The notes below the pieces were generated by a model. It worked only from the letters and a program-made list of their open reading frames with translations, was not told the DNA's origin and made no database searches. Below, piece by piece: positions 18,231 through 26,325 of a DNA stretch of 64,000 nt. Source of the stretch: JANYHF01 sp963732765 (GTDB taxonomy: Bacteria > Pseudomonadota > Alphaproteobacteria > Rhizobiales > Hyphomicrobiaceae); assembly GCA_963732765.1 (NCBI GenBank), contig CAVTAS010000003.1:682001-746000 (forward strand), written 5' to 3'. The stretch's first letter is position 1. Every line of letters starts with the position of its first letter. A program made the translations under genes and the position numbers.

Positions 18231-19361
18231 ATGCGTAAGTATCAAAGACAATTTTTGCGCAGCGTCAGTTTTCGATCTATGTTTGCTGCGGTTGGCATCA
18301 CAGCATTGACAATAGTGCTGTCGACAAACGCTGGCGCCGATCAGATATCTTCTTTTGCTGTAACGGGGTGTGGCGCAAATGGCTCTGGTGCTGGTGGCAT
18401 TGGGCCAAATTGGACGATCTCCGGCGGAACAAACTCGGGGACTGACTTTGTAACTCTCCCGCCAGGTAACAACAATTACAGTGTTTTGCTTGACCTGTCA
18501 GCGTGCCAGGGTGCAACCGGAGCAACAGGTGCCGCGGGAGCGCAAGGCGCGCAGGGCTCTCCTGGAGCAACCGGCGCACAAGGTCTTCAGGGCATTCAAG
18601 GCATCGCGGGTCCGGCCGGTGCTGACGGAGCGGACGGTGCCGATGGAGCAACTGGCGCACAGGGTCCTCAGGGCATTCAAGGCATCGCGGGTCCGGCTGG
18701 CGCCGATGGTGCTGACGGAGCGGACGGTGCCGATGGAGCAACCGGCGCACAAGGTCCTCAGGGCATTCAAGGCATCGCGGGTCCGGCCGGCGCCGATGGT
18801 GCTGACGGAGCGGACGGTGCCGATGGAGCAACTGGCGCACAGGGTCCTCAGGGCATTCAAGGCATCGCGGGTCCGGCTGGCGCCGATGGTGCTGACGGAG
18901 CGGACGGTGCCGATGGAGCAACCGGCGCACAAGGTCCTCAGGGCATTCAAGGCATCGCGGGTCCGGCTGGCGCCGATGGTGCTGACGGAGCGGACGGTGC
19001 CGATGGAGCAACCGGCGCACAAGGTCCTCAGGGCATTCAAGGCATCGCGGGTCCGGCCGGCGCCGCAGGTGCAACGGGTGCCACGGGTGCGCAAGGTGCC
19101 AAGGGCGACCCCGGCAAAGATATTGACTTGGGCGAGAGCCTCGCAATCGACTCCGCGCTGTCGCTCCCGGCGTGGTTGGAAAAGGGCGAGAAAGTCTCGC
19201 TGACGGGTGGGCTGGGATTTTCCGGTGGCGGTCAGACGGCGCTGGGGGCCACAGGCATTCTTCGCATCGATGGAAGTGTTTCCGGCTTTGTCGGCGGCGC
19301 GGTCTCGACCAACGGTAGCGGTGCTTGGGCGGGAAAGGCGGGTCTCAGAGTTGGGTTCTAG
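18231..19361 (+). CDS. Collagen-like repeat protein with YadA-like outer-membrane anchor
   Basis: 376 residues. Residues 1-36 are a signal peptide (basic MRKYQRQFLR, hydrophobic core, cleavage near NAGA-DQ). A short head of about 55 residues follows, then about 67 uninterrupted Gly-X-Y triplets (residues ~94-295), built from near-identical 30-residue units rich in GADGADG and GPQGIQGIAG. The last 80 residues (LAIDSALSLPAWLEKG...GKAGLRVGF) look like a YadA anchor: four amphipathic strands ending in Phe. Both collagen and YadA anchors are trimeric, so I infer a trimeric surface fibre without the normal coiled-coil stalk. The ATG at 18231 has a GGTGGAG ribosome site; an upstream in-frame start would spoil the signal peptide. 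Confidence 0.8.
   Translation: MRKYQRQFLRSVSFRSMFAAVGITALTIVLSTNAGADQISSFAVTGCGANGSGAGGIGPNWTISGGTNSGTDFVTLPPGNNNYSVLLDLSACQGATGATGAAGAQGAQGSPGATGAQGLQGIQGIAGPAGADGADGADGATGAQGPQGIQGIAGPAGADGADGADGADGATGAQGPQGIQGIAGPAGADGADGADGADGATGAQGPQGIQGIAGPAGADGADGADGADGATGAQGPQGIQGIAGPAGADGADGADGADGATGAQGPQGIQGIAGPAGAAGATGATGAQGAKGDPGKDIDLGESLAIDSALSLPAWLEKGEKVSLTGGLGFSGGGQTALGATGILRIDGSVSGFVGGAVSTNGSGAWAGKAGLRVGF
18591..19111 (+). repeat. Tandem 90-bp repeats encoding collagen-like units
   Basis: The core GGCATTCAAGGCATCGCGGG begins at 18591, 18672, 18762, 18852, 18942 and 19032. The period is 90 bp after a first spacing of 81. Units differ by only a few bases, so copy number can change by slippage or recombination without breaking the Gly-X-Y frame. 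It is a coding repeat, not a CRISPR array. Confidence 0.92.
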
Positions 19362-19536
19362 GATTGGAAAAGCCCTCACGCCAACGGGCGCGATTGGTTT
19401 AGACGCGGTTGTGCCGCCTCATCGTGGCACAGCGGATTTCTCGGCCAGCGGCGGGCTCCGGCGGTCTCAGCAGGGTTTGGTAGTTAGTAGGCGGACGATA
19501 GGCTCATCCGGCTAACGGCGGAGCTGTGCTTGGGGC

Positions 19537-19562
19537 GCCACCCAATGGGACTTTTGGGTGGC
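19537..19562. promoter_or_regulatory. Inverted repeat GCCACCCAA...TTGGGTGGC before the beta-barrel gene
   Basis: Nine-base arms with an eight-base loop, 35 bp before the start codon at 19597. It contains the same CACCC...GGGTG core as the sites at 16183 and 17862. It may be an operator, or the terminator or hairpin of the collagen-like gene; there is no T-tract. Confidence 0.35.
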
Positions 19563-19596
19563 AGGCTGAGTGTAATGCGTAAAGGGATATGTGGTC

Positions 19597-22143
19597 ATGC
19601 GTAAGGATCGGACTTCGGCAAGATTTGCTCAAGCTGTGGCAGTCACAGCCCTTTGCTCATTCGGTTGGTCGGTGAATGCGATCGCCCAAACCAATGCGAC
19701 ACGCCAAGGCAACAACCTCACCGTGACGTGCGATGGAAATTTTACGCCGGTCCAGACCCTGTGCAAGGATGGTAACAGGTGCAATTCTATAATCGCCGGC
19801 TCTCTAATAAATCCCGTGCCGGCCAGCAACAGCGGTCAGGACAACGTATTCTTCATCACCTCGCCCGCCAATCAGAACGTCGACTTGATGTGGGATGTTC
19901 AGCAGCTTGACGTCACGGTGGACCCAGCAGGCCCAAACAATACAGAACTAAGTGCTGACGCAGTCATCGTGGATTTTAACGGCCCCGCGACTACACCAGC
20001 AACTCCGGATACTATCGACGATACAAACGCCGCCATTCCCCCAGGCCTGCCTCCTGCCCCACCTTTCTCCCATATGTATACACAGAGTGGCGTTAATACG
20101 CCGCCGCCGGTAAACATCAGCATAACCACGGCAAATTCCAAGGAATTTGGCGTGGCGCAGTATCGCGTAAAGTGCACGCCTCGGAAGGGCAAGCTCACCA
20201 TTAACAAAGTGTCTATCGGCGATACGGGAGTGTTTTCGATAGTGGCAACACCGATAGTTGGCAGTTCAGTTAACTACAGTATCGCTACGTCGGTCGGGAC
20301 GTCGCAGTCTCAAGATGTACCTCCTGGCACATATGCAATCTCTGAGACACCACCGGCCGGCTGGGTGCTAAACAGCATCCAGTGTGGCAATGCCAATAAC
20401 GCAACGGCAGTCGTTTCGAGCGACACTGAAACGACCTGCACGGTTACGAACACCAAGCAGGTGGCCGGAAAAGGCACGATCGTCATCGACAAGATAGCAT
20501 CAGGTGGTGACGGCATCACTCCTTTCAACTTCACAACCACAGGCGTCGGATTGTCCGAGTTCTCGTTGACACCTCCCGCAAATGGGTCGGTTGTTGTTCC
20601 TAAAACATTCGCAAATCTAACGCCCGGCGAATTCCAAGTAATCGAAACGCCCGTTCCCGGCTGGACAACAACGGTAAAGTGCGAAGAAGACAAGGGGATA
20701 GATTCCACTACCACCCAACCGAATTTTGCAAACATCAAAGTGGAAGCCGACGAAACTGTCCGCTGCACCTATACTAATACCAGGAATGGCTCGATCACCA
20801 TCAATAAGACGACAACCGGTGGCGATGGCACATTCGCGTTCGCGACCACCGGCACGGGCTTGTCGAACTTCAATATTGTGACTGCAGCCGGAGCCGGCAC
20901 GCGGACGTTCAACGACCTCATTCCGGGCAACTACTCAGTTGCAGAGTCGGTGCCTGCCGGTTGGTCGCTAACAAACCTAGTGTGCTCAACCGGCGGTACT
21001 CCTGCCGGCAATACAGCCAACATCACCTTGGCCGCCGGTGCCAATGTCACCTGCACCTTCACCAACTCCAACACCACCAAAACCCCCGAAGTCATCAAGC
21101 GCTTCCTCTCGCACCGCCTCGACGGCCTGCTCTCCGAAGGTCCCGACCGGGCCCGTATGGCGCGCCGGCTGCAGGGCAACCAGGCGCCTGCCGAGGATCA
21201 CCAGCCGATGAAGTTCACCGCTTCGGGCGACGAGCGCCAGTACACGGCCAACTTCTCGACCAGCCTCAGCCAGATGCTGGCGGCGGGACGGGCGGCCGAG
21301 GCTCGCAAGGTGGCGGGATTGACCGGTGACGCCGCGCTCGCGCTCGGCCAGGTCAACGACGAACTGCCGCCCCCGCTCGGGCTCGATATCTGGGTCGAAG
21401 GGCACTTCAAGCGCTTCGGCGACAAGGTCGACACCGGCGGCAACTTCGGAGTGATCTATCTCGGCGCGGACTACATCGTGAACCCGAACGTCCTGATTGG
21501 CGCTTTGATCCAGTGGGACTACACCGAGGAGAACTCGGACGCGCTGCAGTACCGGATCAACGGCAATGGCTGGATGGCCGGTCCCTACACCACCATCAAG
21601 CTCGGGCAGAATGTCTTCTTCGACGCCCGCGCCGCCTGGGGTAAGTCGACCAACAACGTCAGCCCCTTCCTTGACTACACCGACACCTTCGAGACCACCC
21701 GCTGGCTGGGTAGCGCCAACCTCACCGGCACCTGGAACTCGGGCAACTGGCGCGTCACGCCAAGCGTCTCGGTCGCCTACGGTCACGAAAGCTCGGACGG
21801 TTACTTCGACAGCAACGGCGTGTTCGTACCGTCGCAGACCGCCGAACTCGGCCGCCTGACCTTCGGACCCGAGATCGCCTACCGCGGTCATACCAGTGAC
21901 GGGACGGTGTTCGAACCGCATCTGGCGCTCAAGGGCATCTGGGACTTCAAGCGCGAAGGCGACATGAAGATCGATGGCATCGATGTCGGCGCCACCGAGT
22001 TCCGGGCCAGGATCGAAGGCGGCCTGCTGGTCACCGCGCCGTCGGGCGTCGCCTTCCGGGCCACCGCGAATGCCGAAGGGCTGGGGGCGGGATCGTTCAC
22101 CTCCTACGGCGGCGAGGTGTGGATCAATATCCCGCTGCACTGA
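19597..22143 (+). CDS. Outer-membrane beta-barrel (autotransporter-like) protein with SpaA/prealbumin-like passenger domains
   Basis: 848 residues. The signal peptide is about residues 1-31 (ending NAIAQ). A Cys-containing N-terminal region runs to about 195. Three SpaA/prealbumin-like domains begin at about 197 (GKLTINKVSIGDTG), 290 (GTIVIDKIASGGDG) and 396 (NGSITINKTTTGGDG); each ends with a PG(T/E/N)-(Y/F)-x-(V/I)-x-E-x-(P/V)PAGW motif and a terminal Cys-x-x-TN. A helical linker follows, and from about residue 595 a 250-residue barrel (LDIWVEGHFKRFGDK...VWINIPLH) of the autotransporter type. The start ATG 19597 suits AAAGGGA at 19581; GTG 19591 is too close. Probably a surface adhesin, partner or relative of the collagen-like gene. 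Confidence 0.82.
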   Translation: MRKDRTSARFAQAVAVTALCSFGWSVNAIAQTNATRQGNNLTVTCDGNFTPVQTLCKDGNRCNSIIAGSLINPVPASNSGQDNVFFITSPANQNVDLMWDVQQLDVTVDPAGPNNTELSADAVIVDFNGPATTPATPDTIDDTNAAIPPGLPPAPPFSHMYTQSGVNTPPPVNISITTANSKEFGVAQYRVKCTPRKGKLTINKVSIGDTGVFSIVATPIVGSSVNYSIATSVGTSQSQDVPPGTYAISETPPAGWVLNSIQCGNANNATAVVSSDTETTCTVTNTKQVAGKGTIVIDKIASGGDGITPFNFTTTGVGLSEFSLTPPANGSVVVPKTFANLTPGEFQVIETPVPGWTTTVKCEEDKGIDSTTTQPNFANIKVEADETVRCTYTNTRNGSITINKTTTGGDGTFAFATTGTGLSNFNIVTAAGAGTRTFNDLIPGNYSVAESVPAGWSLTNLVCSTGGTPAGNTANITLAAGANVTCTFTNSNTTKTPEVIKRFLSHRLDGLLSEGPDRARMARRLQGNQAPAEDHQPMKFTASGDERQYTANFSTSLSQMLAAGRAAEARKVAGLTGDAALALGQVNDELPPPLGLDIWVEGHFKRFGDKVDTGGNFGVIYLGADYIVNPNVLIGALIQWDYTEENSDALQYRINGNGWMAGPYTTIKLGQNVFFDARAAWGKSTNNVSPFLDYTDTFETTRWLGSANLTGTWNSGNWRVTPSVSVAYGHESSDGYFDSNGVFVPSQTAELGRLTFGPEIAYRGHTSDGTVFEPHLALKGIWDFKREGDMKIDGIDVGATEFRARIEGGLLVTAPSGVAFRATANAEGLGAGSFTSYGGEVWINIPLH

Positions 22144-22173
22144 GGTTGGCGGGGATAGTTGAGGGGGAAAAGC

Positions 22174-22199
22174 TGGGGATCGCGGCAACGCGGTCCCCA
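22174..22199. terminator. Bidirectional hairpin between convergent genes
   Basis: TGGGGATCGCG (22174-22184), GCAA tetraloop, CGCGGTCCCCA (22189-22199), one G-T pair. It lies between the ends of the beta-barrel gene and the proline iminopeptidase gene; flanking AAAGC/GCTTT can extend the stem. No long T-tract, so termination is likely but not certain. Confidence 0.65.
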
Positions 22200-22263
22200 A
22201 AGCTTTGGAGGCGTGGGGTGTTTGCTGCAAGATGTTGGGCCGCGCCGAAACGCTTGACCCAAC

Positions 22264-23235
22264 CTACACCCCGCTCCCCGCCAGCCTCCGCCCAGCCGCA
22301 ATCAGTTCGTGCACAATGCCCGGCTCGCTCATGGCGTGGCCGGCGTCTGCAACAATGCGGAAATCGGCTTCGGGCCAAGCCTTGTGCAGCTCCCAGCCGA
22401 TCTTCAGCGGCGTGCACATATCGTATCGTCCGTGCACGATCACACCGGGGATGTGGCGCACGCGATCGACGTTGCGCAACAGCTGGTCATCGGTTTCGAA
22501 GAAGCCCTTATTGACGAAGTAGTGGCATTCGATGCGCGCGAAGGCGATGGCGTAGTCGTCGGCGCCGAACTGGCGGACGCGCTCGGGGTCGGGGATCAGC
22601 GACAGCGCCGAGCCTTCCCACATGCTCCAGGCTTTGGCGGCAGCCAGGCGCGTCGCCGCATCGGGGCTGGTCAGGCGCTTGTAGTAGGCCGCGATCATGT
22701 CGCCACGTTCGTGCGCCGGGATATGGTCGCGGTAGGCTTCGAAGGTGTCGGGGTAGACCCATTGCGCCCCGCCTTCCTGGTAGAACCAGTTCAGCTCGGC
22801 GCGGCGCAGCGTGAAAATCCCGCGCAGCACCATGTCGATGACGTGGGTGGGATGCGTCTGTGCGTAGGCCAGCGCCAGGGTGGAGCCCCAGGAGCCGCCG
22901 AACAGCTGCCAGCGCTCGATGCCAAGGTGGGCGCGCAGCGTCTCCATGTCGGCGACCAGGTCCCAGGTGGTGTTGTGGTCGAGGCTGGCGTGCGGCGTGG
23001 AACGGCCGCAACCGCGCTGATCGAACAGCACGATGCGGTAGCGCTCGGGATCGTGATAGCGCCGCATTGTCGGATTGGTGCCGCCGCCCGGACCGCCGTG
23101 GATCAACACGACCGGTTTGCCGCGCTTGTTGCCGGACTCCTCGAAATAGACGTCGTGCCCATAGCCCACGGCGATATGGCCGGTGCGAAAGGGCTCGATC
23201 GCTGGGTATAGCGTCAGGCGCGCGTCATGCGTCAT
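22264..23235 (-). CDS. pip: Proline iminopeptidase
   Basis: Alpha/beta hydrolase of 323 residues that removes N-terminal proline from peptides (S33 family). It has the oxyanion block VVLIHGGPGGGTNPTMRRYH, the strand FDQRGCGRSTPHA, the nucleophile elbow GGSWGSTLALAYAQTHP and near the end the catalytic His in DAGHAMSEPG. Length is normal for the family. It is cytoplasmic, stands alone on the minus strand, and converges with the beta-barrel gene. Confidence 0.93.
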   Translation of the reverse strand: MTHDARLTLYPAIEPFRTGHIAVGYGHDVYFEESGNKRGKPVVLIHGGPGGGTNPTMRRYHDPERYRIVLFDQRGCGRSTPHASLDHNTTWDLVADMETLRAHLGIERWQLFGGSWGSTLALAYAQTHPTHVIDMVLRGIFTLRRAELNWFYQEGGAQWVYPDTFEAYRDHIPAHERGDMIAAYYKRLTSPDAATRLAAAKAWSMWEGSALSLIPDPERVRQFGADDYAIAFARIECHYFVNKGFFETDDQLLRNVDRVRHIPGVIVHGRYDMCTPLKIGWELHKAWPEADFRIVADAGHAMSEPGIVHELIAAGRRLAGSGV

Positions 23236-23338
23236 TGGCGGGCGGGCTCCGGTGGCGATGGCGCGAGACTAGGCGAGGATTGACGACACGCCAATGACCA
23301 ATGTTCCCGGGACCAATGCTCCTGGGACGTAGATCAAG

Positions 23339-25234
23339 CTAGGTTGCGGGGCGGGCCGGGATGCGCGCCAGTCGGATCTCGCGATCGTGCACGGTCTCGC
23401 CGCCGGGCACGCGCAGGTCGCGCACCAGTTCCACCATGCGCAGCTCCGGGACGGGCGTCAGCAGGCTCACGGCCAGTGCGACGGCGATGCTGAGCGGTAC
23501 CGCCAGGATGGAGGCGACAGCGCCAGAAACGCCGAACACCATCGGGGCCGAACCGTTCAGCGAGAGCAGGATCTGCGTCAGTGCGGCAAGGCTGCCCGTC
23601 ACCAGCGCCGCCATGGCGCCCCATTGGTTGATGCGCTTCCACCATACCGACATGACCAGCAGGGCAAAGACCGACGATCCCGCCAGCGCCATGGCCCAGG
23701 TGAAGAGGGTCAGCGGATCGGCTCTCACGCGCAGAGAGAGTGCCGCGCCGAGTATGACGGCGATGACGGCGAGCGCGCGCGCCGCCTGCAGGCGAAGGTT
23801 TTCCAGTTCCACCGGACCCGACCAGGCGAACACGGTGTCCTCGCACCACAGAGCCGCGAGCGCCGCAGCTTCCGCTGTAATGGCCGCCAGCGCGGCGGCG
23901 ACGGCGCTGGCCAGCATGATGTCCACCATTGGGCGCGGCATTTCGAGCGCCAAAGGCAGCAGCAGGTTGACGCTGTCGCGCGTGAAGCGGACGGCGGAGA
24001 TTGGAACGGCGGCTGCATTCTGATCGAAGTCGGCCAGTTGGGCCTTGCCGAGCATCTCGAGCCAGCCGGGCACATCGGTGAGGCCGTTGGCCGGCAAAGC
24101 GTGCAGCACAGCCAGCCGCGTCAGAAAGGCGACTGCGGGAAGCGTAATGGCGACCGCGCCGGCGAAACAAACCAGCCAAACCCCCGACCGGCGCAAAGTC
24201 CCAACGCTGGTCAATGTGCCCGCTCGGGCAAACAGCGCCGGCATCGAGGCGACGCCCAGGGCGATGGTCATGGTGAGCAGTGCAAAGCTGATCGGATCGT
24301 TGGCAACGAAGGCTTGCAGGAAGGGCTTGACCAAGGCCGCCGGCGCCGATCCGGGCAACGTGAGAACCATGGCGGCCGGGCGGTTCATGTCCATGCCGGC
24401 GGTCGCCTCAAGCCGCGCCGTCTCGGCGCTGACGATGCCGTAGGAAATCTGCGGCAGCGGCAGATTGGTGAGCGGGATTGCGGCGATCACCGGAACCACC
24501 AGCAGGGCCATCAATGCGATCAGTCCGCAGGCCGCCCCGCCCCAGACCGCGCCGCGCAATCCGCCGGCGGCAACGGCAGTGCCCGCGACGGTCGCCAGGG
24601 ACATCACAACGACCACGGGATCGATGCCTAGCATGTGGCTGAGCAGGAAGGTTGCGATCTTGAATTCGCCTACCAGCAGCAACAGGCACGGCAGGGTCAG
24701 CGAGACGGCGGCGGCCAGGCGCAGCATCCGGCTCTCAAAGCGTCGGCCAAGGTAGCCCGCCAGGGTATAAGAGCCGTCCTTGCGGGCGAATGGCGCGATC
24801 AGCACAATGTGCAGCACCAGCCCCAGCATGATGCCGATCGTGAAGGGCAAGGCATCGAAGCCGAGAAAGAAGAACGCGCCGGGTAAAGCGACAAAACCGG
24901 TTGCGCCAAGCGCCGCCGTCAACATCGAGACGGCGCTGATGGCAGGCGGACAGGCGCGGTTGCAGGCGTGCCAGCCAGCGCCCGAATTGGTCACCGTAAG
25001 CGCGCCGATGACCAGCACAGCGATCCCGGGAAACGCCACTTGCGCCAGCGTCAGCCGGGACGACGGCGAGCCGAGTTGATCGAAAATGAGCAGCAGCAGC
25101 ACCAGCGACACGAACCCGCTGGCCAGAATGGCGAAATAGCCACCGGCCGAGGCAGGGGGCATGCGTGGGCGGCTGGGCGTGGTTACGGACAAGGGCGGGC
25201 TACTCGTTTTCGCGGAGCAGGTCAGGTCAGGCAA
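23339..25234 (-). CDS. Sodium:solute symporter (SSS family), ActP-like
   Basis: 631 residues with about 13-14 hydrophobic segments. SSS features are visible in KDGSYTLAGYLGRRFESRML, the GFVALPGAFFFLGFDALPF region and the late VWWKRINQWGAMAALVTG block. It is closest in look to cation/acetate symporters of the VC_2705/ActP type. The gene for a DUF4212 small subunit lies 12 bp upstream on the same strand, which is how this subgroup is organised. The likely cargo is a short monocarboxylate such as acetate; it is not proven by sequence. Confidence 0.87.
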   Translation of the reverse strand: MPDLTCSAKTSSPPLSVTTPSRPRMPPASAGGYFAILASGFVSLVLLLLIFDQLGSPSSRLTLAQVAFPGIAVLVIGALTVTNSGAGWHACNRACPPAISAVSMLTAALGATGFVALPGAFFFLGFDALPFTIGIMLGLVLHIVLIAPFARKDGSYTLAGYLGRRFESRMLRLAAAVSLTLPCLLLLVGEFKIATFLLSHMLGIDPVVVVMSLATVAGTAVAAGGLRGAVWGGAACGLIALMALLVVPVIAAIPLTNLPLPQISYGIVSAETARLEATAGMDMNRPAAMVLTLPGSAPAALVKPFLQAFVANDPISFALLTMTIALGVASMPALFARAGTLTSVGTLRRSGVWLVCFAGAVAITLPAVAFLTRLAVLHALPANGLTDVPGWLEMLGKAQLADFDQNAAAVPISAVRFTRDSVNLLLPLALEMPRPMVDIMLASAVAAALAAITAEAAALAALWCEDTVFAWSGPVELENLRLQAARALAVIAVILGAALSLRVRADPLTLFTWAMALAGSSVFALLVMSVWWKRINQWGAMAALVTGSLAALTQILLSLNGSAPMVFGVSGAVASILAVPLSIAVALAVSLLTPVPELRMVELVRDLRVPGGETVHDREIRLARIPARPAT

Positions 25235-25246
25235 AGTGGTGCGCAG

Positions 25247-25507
25247 CTAGGCATCCTCATGGGTGCCATGCCAGCGGTCGATCCGCTCTTGCACGGCGGC
25301 AAAACGCGCGACCACTCCGATGCACACCAGCACGACGCCGTGCACCGCAATCAGATAGCCGATTGGAAGGCCGGCCAAGGACAACGGCTGCAAACTGAGC
25401 AACCAATAAGGTAATGCCACACACAATAGGCACGGCCATGCTAATGTAAACAGCATCAGAGCTTTGGTCTGACGCCAGTAAGGCTTGCGTTCAATGCCCT
25501 CGGCCAT
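25247..25507 (-). CDS. DUF4212 small membrane subunit of the symporter
   Basis: 86 residues: YWRQTKALMLFTLAWPCLLC begins the first of two membrane helices, and LPIGYLIAVHGVVLVCIGVV forms the second. Short hydrophilic tails at both ends. This is the usual DUF4212 shape, and these small proteins are found directly upstream of SSS symporters as accessory subunits. The start has a nearby GGGGGAAAACC leader. Confidence 0.87.
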   Translation of the reverse strand: MAEGIERKPYWRQTKALMLFTLAWPCLLCVALPYWLLSLQPLSLAGLPIGYLIAVHGVVLVCIGVVARFAAVQERIDRWHGTHEDA

Positions 25508-25708
25508 GGTTTTCCCCCGGAATCCACCTACCTCCGGTTCGGCGTAAAGCTTGTCTTTTCCATGACGTTGCGAGGGGACTTGACATGTTCTATGGTCCGA
25601 TTCGCCACTTGTCTGCTATCGGAACATCTCATTCGCGCGTGTCGCGTGGTGGTCCGAGTGCGGCGGGCGCGCACAGGCGTCACACTTCAGGAAACGACGG
25701 GGAATAAC

Positions 25709-26116
25709 ATGGGACTTCTTAGCGAATTCAGAGACTTTGCCATCAAAGGCAACATGATCGACATCGCCGTCGGTATCATCATGGGCGCGGCATTCGGAAC
25801 GGTGATCAACTCGCTGGTCAGCGACGTTATTATGCCTCCGATCGGCGTTGCCTTGGGCGGTGTCGATTTCTCCAACATCGGTCCGACTTTGAAAGCCGCT
25901 GGCGCAGACGGCAAGCCGATTGTTTGGGCCATTGGCAAGTTCATCAATGCCATCATCAGCTTCCTGATCATCGCAGGCGCGGTATTCATGCTGGTCAAGG
26001 CCGTCAACAAGGCCAAGGACCTGGCCATGAAGCCGGCTCCGGCCGCGGCCCCGCCAGCCCCGCCGCGCTCGGAAGTGCTGCTTGAGGAAATCCGCAACGC
26101 GCTGGTCAAGCGCTAA
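25709..26116 (+). CDS. mscL: Large-conductance mechanosensitive channel MscL
   Basis: 135 residues, normal length. The conserved N-terminus MGLLSEFRDFAIKGNMIDIA leads into TM1 (VGIIMGAAFGTVINSLVSDV), then a periplasmic loop, TM2 (FINAIISFLIIAGAVFMLVK) and a C-terminal helix after an Ala/Pro-rich linker. It opens under membrane tension to release solutes on osmotic downshock. The ATG at 25709 matches the family start; an upstream in-frame ATG at 25562 only adds unrelated residues. Confidence 0.96.
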   Translation: MGLLSEFRDFAIKGNMIDIAVGIIMGAAFGTVINSLVSDVIMPPIGVALGGVDFSNIGPTLKAAGADGKPIVWAIGKFINAIISFLIIAGAVFMLVKAVNKAKDLAMKPAPAAAPPAPPRSEVLLEEIRNALVKR

Positions 26117-26156
26117 GGCTCGCGGCACCTCCGCAAAGCTTCAGGCATTCGGCAAC

Positions 26157-26180
26157 GGGCGGCCCTCGGGTCGCCCTTTG
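26157..26180 (+). terminator. Probable terminator after mscL
   Basis: Stem GGGCGGCC (26157-26164), loop CTCG, stem GGTCGCCC (26169-26176) with one G-T pair, then TTTG. The T-tract is short. Confidence 0.6.
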
Positions 26181-26325
26181 TCGTTCGGTGATGCACCCTT
26201 GCCACCGCAAACCGCCAATGCCTGCCCGCCGGCAGGCCCTGCTTGCCAAGGCTTTGACCATTTGCCAGCTTCTCCTCCCAAAGACTTAAGGGAAACTGCG
26301 AAGTGCCGTTCCCAAGGGAGGTGTC

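Noticed and set aside
18591..19111. CRISPR-like regular spacing
   Set aside because: The units are contiguous and coding with no unique spacers and no cas genes.
18298..19379. Repetitive minus-strand frames opposite the collagen-like gene
   Set aside because: They mirror the 90-bp repeat; products such as repeated RHRPLRQHH are shadows.
20986..22230. 414-codon open frame on the minus strand
   Set aside because: Antisense to the beta-barrel region, which shows proper strand periodicity and a family-like C-terminus.
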